Shown here: one piece after another, positions 56,936-64,000 of the stretch
Layout of the letters: each line of letters starts with the position of its first letter
Position numbering within the stretch: position 1 is the first letter of the stretch
Assembly: GCA_963575745.1 (NCBI GenBank)
Contig: CAUYUJ010021169.1
Span: forward strand, 52,308 to 116,307
DNA length: 64,000 nt
DNA from: Prorocentrum cordatum
Taxonomy: Eukaryota > Sar > Dinophyceae > Prorocentrales > Prorocentraceae
Direction: 5' to 3'
Translations under genes and position numbers: made by a program
The notes under the pieces: model-generated
The model's database searches: none
What the model was told of the DNA's origin: nothing
What the model saw: the letters and a program-made list of their open reading frames with translations, nothing else

Positions 56936-59900
56936 AAGGCCCCTTTCTATCGAGAGATTGCAGAGGGGGGGGGGGGGCCTCTCGACGCGCGGCCCGAAGT
57001 GTCTTCAGCGGCTGCCAGCCGCGACAGGATGGAGTCGGCTGCCTGGCGGAAGATATGAGGAATGTCTCGGCTTCGTGTCCTGGGATTTAATCCTCTTCAC
57101 ACGTCGGGAGAAAGGCTCCCTGAACTTCTTGGAGAGACTCGAAATTTCGATTTGGTTCTTCTGGCGGGCACCCAGCAGGTGGAGCACAATGATCTTGCCC
57201 CTCCAGTCCAGAGTATGAGGTTTGCAGGGAGACAGGTTTTGACAGCGCCATATTCCCCGTCGCCGTCACAGTTGCGGCTGCCTCATGGCTTTCGGCCGGC
57301 AAGTCCATCCGCGCCATGCGATTCGGACATGGCCGTCACCGCCGACGGCGAGGGGGCGAGGGCTAGCTGCACGGGTGAAGTACGGCTCAGTGGACATGTG
57401 CGGCATAGTGTGCCACTTCCCCCCTCGCCATCGGAATCGAGCAGCGCGCGGAGGGTGCTTCCGCACTGTCGCCACGCTCGTTATGCGGATGTATTTCAGC
57501 ATGTGCGCGCTCCCAGCGAGATGTGCGCCAGTGGTCTTCGCAGACATCGATGACGGCATGGGGGAGGCTAAAGTAGAGAGTACATGGACATCAGTGCACG
57601 CGCCAGTCATCGGAGTTTCGAACAGAGAATTATGTGTGAATGGAGCTGGACATCGTATGCGCATGTTGATGGAAACGCGGGATATGGTTGCAGTAAACAC
57701 GTTTACAGAGATGGTCGAGCCCACCTTTTTCATCATATACGGCCATTCGAGAATTGATTACCTGTTCCTACCGAGGGCGATGCATGAACAAGTCGTGACG
57801 GGGAGAGCACACTTTCGCCTCGGGGCGAGACTACAAGCCATGGGAGGAGTGTCCCCACGAGATTACGTTCCAATAGTGATGATGATGAAGGAAGCACGGG
57901 GCGCCACTGAATGTCAATATGCAAGATTCTTGGGATACGGATAAGATGATGGCTTCGGTACGGACAGGGGCGGGTAGAGAGCAGTTTCTACAGACAGTTC
58001 GAGGGCGGTGTGACGGGCTCAATCTGGCATGGTACAGAGACCACGCGTCGCCAGACCAGATCTTCGAGACTTTGGAGGAGGTACTGCGAGCAGCGGGGCA
58101 GGACGTATTTTCACTACAATCAGAGGTTCGCCCAGGCTACAGCGCAGCGTGTGCGCAACGACGACTTCTACTCCAACAGCGAGTGGAACTTCGGGCTGAG
58201 AAATCGGGCCCCCCCGGATGAGGCAGCCAGGATCGACCAGGAGCTGAAGGAGATCACCCACCAGCTGTTTCTGGAACGAAGACGTGCTGCCCGACAGCTG
58301 AGAGGTCAACTCACAGCGGAGGCATTGCACAACTGGCATAGGAGGCGCATGGCGGAGGGGATGAGACTGGCTCGACGGGCGGCCCGTACTCGGCACGGGC
58401 CCACACGACGAGACGGACGACTTGTCCGCTGTGCGCCGCCTAGCAAGCAGGAGTGGCTCTCAGTATGGTCTCAGAGCGGACCTGAGGGCGGCGTGGAGGT
58501 GGTCGAGACTTCCTGGGATCTATGGCCAGACGCTCGGGAGGATACTGGTATTTATTATGGCGAAGTCGACTCGGAGGAGATCATGGAGCTAGCCAAAGCG
58601 GATGTGAATACGATGAGACGGTATGCGAGGAGAGCCCCGAAGAGGAAGATGGCCCCAGCAGGCGCGGCTCCCTTGGAGGTCTGGCATCAGTGTATGTGGC
58701 TGAACTACAGACAGCGCACACGAGCTGGAGTGGGATCGGCTACGAAGCTCATCTCTCCTCAAGGATTCTGGTTCCTGCTCGCGCACGGACTGGCCAAGAT
58801 GAGAGAACACGAGCAGGTGCCGCTGTACTGGAACAAGTCCAGGGGCGCAAACATCCCGAAGATGCTGGAGGCGGGGCCGAAGGGCGTCCGCGTGGTCCAC
58901 GTGCTGTCGTTCGCGGGCAAAGCCTTCTTCTCGAACAAGCTGAGGGTGGTGCCCACAGTTGCCGATCACGGATTTGTGCGTCATCGCCGTCGGGAGAATG
59001 TGTTCGTGACGCTGGCATCAGGATGGAGGGCCCGACGGCTGGGATATACTTATTGCAACACTTTCAAGGACACGGGCAACGCGTTCGCGAGCCCGGATTG
59101 GGAAGAATTCGACACAACTGTCTCCTTGGCGGCCGCTGAGCATGATCGTGAGTTGTGCAAGCAGCGCTACCGCAAGGCCTTGGTTGAGCTGGACGGGCAG
59201 GAAGGATCTTTTTTTTCGTTCGCCCACGGTGTGGTGGACCCATGGGAGACCCTTTTACAGTGCAGGGCTTCCTGGGAACGTTCGCCTGGGCAGTTTTGAG
59301 ATGGAGCTGCACGCTCCGCCGTACTGATATGCATTCAAAAGCGCTGGTATCGACGTGGCAAAACCTGGCTGCGGACCTCAGCTTGGCAAAATACGCTGGT
59401 GACTTGCAGAAAATGGTAATTGCAGATCCAGGCAGCACACTACGCGCTTTCCTAGATAAGTTTCGACGGGTCGATGATGCACTAGACGAATTTTCTAGCT
59501 CCATATGGGTATGGGCAGAATATAGGTAAACAGGAGGTGCTCTTTCACTTTGCACATCATGATTATCAGGCACGTCGCGCTCTACGACTGGGGCGAGATA
59601 AAATTCGGGGCAACGTATCAGATTGTGTTCGGTACCTGGGGCCGCGCCTGGTGGCGCGTGAAGCCGCGCATCACGAAGTAACGAGATGTTGTGTTATGGC
59701 AAAAAAAAAAATACCGTCTTGGGGGAGTATGGTCGCTAGCATTATCTTACAAATGGCGAAGAACATTACTCCAGGGCCAGGTCTACAACACTTTGATCAG
59801 TGGGCTGGAGCCCTTTGTACTACTGGACACAGACTATAAGCGGCCTGGACCGCTGCCTCGCCCCCCTTTGCCGTATAGCCATGAGAGGGGCAACGACTGA

Positions 59901-61530
59901 GGAACGGGACGATGGTACAGTGAGGTCCCTAACTCATGCACAGGTGCTGAAGTACTGGAGGTTCCCTGGCAGTAAGATCGACCTCACCGTCCGCAGGCTG
60001 AAAGTTTACCAGTCTTGGGCGGCGCGCCCCGACTGTCACGCGCAGCCTCTGTGTGCCATGCTCGGAGATCTTGAAATGGAGGAGGGGCTGGGGGTCGCGC
60101 AGCTTGAGAACGGTCTTCCTACCAGGTTCGCGCCCCCGCGGTTGAAACATATGGTCGGAGACCTAGAGTATGCATCGGAAAAACTGGAGCACTACGTTGT
60201 GGACGAGGTGCTGGCGGATTTTAGGGCGCTCTCGGACTCAGCGGCATCCGAGGACTTTGTGAAACTGGACGTCACGGAATTTCGGGCTCGGGAGTTTGGG
60301 GCCAGGATCCCACCGCCAGGTTTTCGCGTGGAGGCCATCGTCCAGGAGGGGGAGGAGGAGTTCACGAACATGGGAGCAATGGGAAACTATCGCTGTAAGA
60401 TAATGGATAGGGACGGGGGGCTATGTAATGCGTGTTATCATGACTGCAAAGCGTTGCCCAATCATATGCGTGCACATCATCATGTTCGTAATCTAACTGC
60501 AGTTCTCACACCATGTAACATATGTACCCATTGCAGACAAGCGTTCTCGACGACAGTAACAGCAGCGAGGCGCCTGCTGGGATCAATTATCAGGGGGAAC
60601 TGCGCTACGAGGGGCCCGACAACCCTAGGTACATTACTGCCGCCAACATCTTTTGCGTGCCCTGTATGTGATTTCCCGGGTGAGGATCTTGATTCGCTAT
60701 GTTGCCATTTGTGCTCTCATCTCCCTTGGCCACTACCACCGCGCCGTGACAGAGAGCGGCCTGTTGACCGAACCTCGCCCCTGTCACGGCAGGATGCCAG
60801 AGAGTGGAGTCGCACTGACGATGCCGTCGTGGTTCAGCCCAGATTCTGGAGCCGCAGGCCGGCGTCGCGGCCCCCAGGGAGAAGCGCTCGGCGGCCCAGA
60901 CAAGAAGGCGAAACCAGGGGCCCACGCAGCAGGAGGAGGGGGTCAGAGCAAGCTGGTCAACAATATCGGCCGCCTGCTCCTCTCGGTGACGCGCCAGACG
61001 GCGTGCCTGTCCGCGGCAGTGTGCACGACGTACGACATGAGTGCGGCGCAGGGGCTTCCCGCGGCGATGATCGGAGCAGGCAAGAAGTACGACGCAGAGA
61101 GCAAGGAGTTGGCCGACAAAAAGAAAGCAGGAGAAGCAGTGTCACATCAAGGGCGCGGCCCACCCCACCTCCACGTGTTCGGCGCGGCCATGCACTACAT
61201 GGCGACCAGGCAGTTCGCAGCGGGCACCGCGGAGGAGGCGGGGGAGATCCTGCGCTCCGACGCCGAGCAATTCTGGTAGGGCACAGTCAGCAAGATGGAC
61301 ATCGCGAGCATAGGAGTGCACATCAAGTACCTCAGGGTCAAGATGCTGCGCAAAGAGCGAGGCGGACCAGAGGTGCCTGGTCACATGTTGCTTGGACGAG
61401 CAGTCCGCCGCGGACGCCCAGGCGGCCGACCTCCTCAAGCGCACGATCGAGATGGAGGGGGGGATCCGCCTGCACGGGGGCGCGCCGAGGGGCCCGCTGG
61501 AGCGGGAGATCTCAGCAGCAGTGAACAAGT
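56936..61530 (+). pseudogene. LINE-like retroelement, nearly full length but frameshifted (copy 2)
   Basis: Endonuclease-like part 57062-57900, helical linker 58010-58560, RT 58560-59850, finger region 60380-60735, and a last ORF 60653-61279 with a following fragment to about 61530. RT signs are VVHVLSFAGKAFFSNKL, then FKDTGNAFASPDWEEFD with the expected palm Asp, and RYLGPRLVAREAAHHEV in the thumb. The finger region has CNACYHDC....H....H and CNICTHC, then CPVCDFPGEDLDSLCCH. At least four frame changes (near 57890, 58000, 59300-59540 and 59800) prevent translation as one protein. It has no RNase H, unlike the LINE at 3.4-8.9 kb, so two lineages are present. Confidence 0.65.
60653..61279 (+). 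CDS. C-terminal ORF of the LINE or an adjoining gene fragment
   Basis: An open frame ending in TAG; the coding-like part starts at about 60930: SKLVNNIGRLLLSVTRQTAC, ..AAMIGAGKKYDAESKELAD.., ..GRGPPHLHVFGAAMHYMA... The same sort of segment (VRQL-type helix, then GPPH..V) is, to my knowledge, common downstream of dinoflagellate LINE fingers. The stop may be a lesion, since compatible sequence continues in frame after it (..KMDIASIGVHIKYLRVKML..). Confidence 0.4.
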   Translation: MRALYVISRVRILIRYVAICALISLGHYHRAVTESGLLTEPRPCHGRMPESGVALTMPSWFSPDSGAAGRRRGPQGEALGGPDKKAKPGAHAAGGGGQSKLVNNIGRLLLSVTRQTACLSAAVCTTYDMSAAQGLPAAMIGAGKKYDAESKELADKKKAGEAVSHQGRGPPHLHVFGAAMHYMATRQFAAGTAEEAGEILRSDAEQFW

Positions 61531-62260
61531 AGGAGGGCCGACGGGAGAGAGAGAGAGAGAGAGAGTTTAGATGCAGGGAGCAGCGAGTAGATTGGAGTTC
61601 ATCCGAGCGGTTCGCTTCCCTAGTTGCCAGAGGAGTGATCTCGAGCGAGGTAGCTTCCAGAGCGATGTTAGGGGAGGTGAGGAGCATGCCGACCTACAGA
61701 CAGGCGGAGCTACCGAGTATTCCGACTGCAGTTTTGCCTCGTAAGGGGCTCTGGCCGAGGAAGGGGGAGGGCGGGGAGTCGTGGGCGGGGGAGAGGAGGG
61801 AGCGAGCCGAGCGAGGGAAGACAACAATGAGCATGTCTCCCGCGCCGCTCGCGTCGGCCCTCGCTCGGGGTCGCGTGCCCCAGAGGTGCCGACAGGCCAG
61901 TGCCTCATCCGAGGAGTGCAGGCAGTTGATAGATTTTGTCAAATCGCGAGGGCCGAAGGTGCCCACTCCCAGAATCCCAGGTGCGAATGCTGGTAGTCCA
62001 GACTGCAGTGGATTCCATGGGCTCGTCTCGTCTCCTCCTCCTTCCTCCTCCTCCTCGTCTTCCCCCCCCCCCCTGCCCCTCGCCCTCATCATTCTCGCTC
62101 CCCCTCCTCCTCCACCATCCATCTTCCTGACGAGTAACCGAAATCACCAACTCCTCCCTGTCGCACCCCCAGATGTGTCGGCATGGCCGGCTGGGCGTTT
62201 CGCCTGAGATTTCCTCACCATTGGTGATCCCGAACCTGGACATGTGCAACAGTTGCACGG
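61531..62260. other. (GA)n then unassigned sequence with a TCC tract
   Basis: gagagaga at 61541-61565 may mark the LINE 3' end. A pyrimidine tract lies at 62035-62120. No gene is recognised. Confidence 0.45.
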
Positions 62261-62329
62261 ATGGACGGCAGTTCGTTTTCACAATGTGGTTCTCGCCTTA
62301 GCGCCGCGCACATTTGTTTCAACATCTTG

Positions 62330-62745
62330 CAACAAGTTCGCGGATGGAGGGCGTGGCGGTTTCAAAATGTGGTTCTCGCCGTAGCGCCGCGCATCTCGGC
62401 CGACGCGGCCGCAGTGGCGCTAACTGCTGGGGACTTCCCAGCGCGTCTCGCAGGCCGCGCTGACGCGCGGGCAGCGAGGGAGTCGGTGACTCGGGCGGGC
62501 GCGGTGTCATGGCGACGTTGGCAAACCCCCACAAGTTGATGATAGCAGCGATGATGGTGACGATGATGAAGATGACGTCAGCCCAGCCGATGACGGCGCC
62601 GATGCTGGCCACTCCGATGACGATGGTGGTGTCCACGTGTCGGCGATTAAGAGGTTGTGCGGATTTCGATATGCGCGCGCGGCCGACGGGCGCGAGTTGT
62701 CCACGTGGCTTCATTTGGCAGGGATCGTCGCCAACAACCGCGCAC
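62330..62745. repeat. Diverged duplicated block, copy 1
   Basis: ggccgacgcggccgcagtgg, gggcgggcgcggtgtcatgg, gatggtgacgatgatg and cacgtggcttcatttggcag recur in the same order at 63388-63735. A shorter tandem (tgtggttctcgcc..agcgccgcgca) lies at 62285-62395. Confidence 0.75.
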
Positions 62746-63387
62746 AGGCATCCGACGGATTCCGACATACGCGCGCGAGGCGCACGTTTGGTCGACTGTG
62801 ATGAATGTGTTGAATGGCCGACTGTTGTTCGTAAGAGTTTTCAAGAGCGCGCGCAATTCGTTTGACAACCAAAGCTGCAAATCCATTTGTGTATTCTATG
62901 TTTTCAGTGACATCGATTTTGATATCCGTGCTGAACTTATGTGTAATTTACATGCATCGCGGCGTCCGTGCGCGACGCCGTGTGCGTGTTGCTTTTGTGC
63001 CGTCTGTTGTACAACGCTTGTTGGACAATTGATGCTTTCTATAAACAAGTACGCGCGCATTAAATCATCTGACAGTGGTGAGAGGGGCGCTACTGGGGTT
63101 CCCTGGGATTGTTTGAACTCTTGTTGCAAATCAGCGGTGGGTCGGATCGTATGTACATTACATTACCCCTGGGGGAGGCGATGATACAAGGGGGATCCTT
63201 CTTTATATTAAAAAAAAGATTTCATCACTGCTAACTGGAGAGTGGTCAATTCCAGTGTTCGCGCAACCATCCCACCCACCCACCCGCAAGTTGGTTGCAA
63301 AACTCCTGCGCAAGCGATTGCGATTACTGCTTGGGTCTGGCTGGTGTGTCGCTGCGGCCGTGTTAGGGTTCGCAGGCTCGTGCTAGT
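62746..63387. other. No gene recognised
   Basis: Ordinary sequence with an A7 run at 63212. Nothing coding is supported. Confidence 0.4.
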
Positions 63388-63735
63388 CTGGCGCGGCCGA
63401 CGCGGCCGCGGTGGCGCTGACCGCTGGAGATTTCCCAGCGCGCCTCGCATGTCACATGTCGCGCTGCCGCTTGCAGTTTAGTGCGAGTCGGTGATTCGGG
63501 CGGGCGCGGTATCATGGCGACGTTGACAGCTGCAAACGCGATGGTGATAGATAGTAGCGGTGATGGTGACGATGCTGACGATGGAGATGCCGCGGCCAAT
63601 GACGGCGCCGATGCTGATCGCGCCGATGATGATTGTATCCACGTGTTTGCGATGAAGGTTGTGGCAGGCTTTTCGATATACGCGCGAGGCCGGCGGGCGC
63701 GAGTGACCCACGTGGCTTCATTTGACATGGATCGT
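63388..63735. repeat. Diverged duplicated block, copy 2
   Basis: Counterpart of 62400-62745, about 1 kb downstream in the same orientation, with several small indels. The gatgac/gatgct triplet region differs in length. Confidence 0.75.
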
Positions 63736-64000
63736 GCGCCCTCCCCCCCCTTCCCCAGGAAACGCGCCACAGGCGTTCGAAAGATCCCGACATGCTCGCG
63801 CGAAAGGCTTGCTCGGTCGATTTTCTTCGTTTTTTGTATTTAAAAAAGTTATTAGCATTATCACCAACCGGACTAGTATCACTATTTTAATTTTTCTTTC
63901 ACAGCTTATGGCTTTCGCGCACGAGCTCGCAGAAACGCGCAAACGCGTTTTAATCACGACGTATTTGGGCAACACGTTCTTGAACATGTCGCAAAACCTC
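63736..64000. other. No gene recognised
   Basis: AT-richer end of the window without a supported feature. Confidence 0.35.

Overview
The window looks like nuclear DNA of a dinoflagellate. The decisive sign is a 22-nt match to the dinoflagellate spliced leader (SL), embedded in the genome at 48583-48604 upstream of an intronless ORF. A second, 19/22 match lies at 26749-26770 on the minus strand. Other supporting signs are high GC, very sparse genes, introns with GA and GC donors beside GT, introns that look like inserted transposons with target duplications, decayed LINE-like reverse transcriptases, and a large load of simple repeats. I cannot name the species; a free-living dinoflagellate such as a prorocentroid or Polarella-like form is a guess.

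Layout: 1-1466 (+) is the 3' end of a gene whose first exon resembles the C-terminus of a cytosine-5 DNA methyltransferase. 1844-2971 is a frameshifted coiled-coil-type pseudogene. About 3.4-8.9 kb is a decayed LINE (RT, RNase H tail, Cys/His fingers) broken by simple repeats. 8.98-10.98 kb (+) is an unidentified gene whose four introns are four different terminal-inverted-repeat elements. 11.1-13.2 kb is a tandem array of a roughly 0.75-0.88 kb repeat (family R). 15.0-18.3 kb and 22.5-26.7 kb (-) are two multi-exon genes of unknown function. 28.6-34.2 kb is repeat-rich: family R again, a duplicated GTT-linked block and minisatellites. 34.6-37.5 kb is a GGT tract and a GC-rich tandem array. 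37.9-40.1 kb (+) is a Pro/Ala-rich gene with an SR tail. 40.3-47.3 kb is mostly dispersed and inverted repeats. 48.57-49.95 kb is a processed retrogene with relict SL, poly(A) and flanking direct repeats, lying inside a degenerate repeat field (47.3-51.35 kb). 51.7-55.3 kb is simple and composite repeats. 55.3-61.5 kb holds a LINE whose 5' part is tandemly duplicated. 61.5-64 kb is without recognised genes.

The genes do not form an operon or pathway. What ties the window together is mobile DNA: small inverted-repeat elements that act as introns when they land in exons, reverse transcription of SL-capped mRNA back into the genome, and LINEs that could have supplied the enzyme. Exon joins are inferred from reading frame, splice dinucleotides and direct repeats; no transcript evidence was available.
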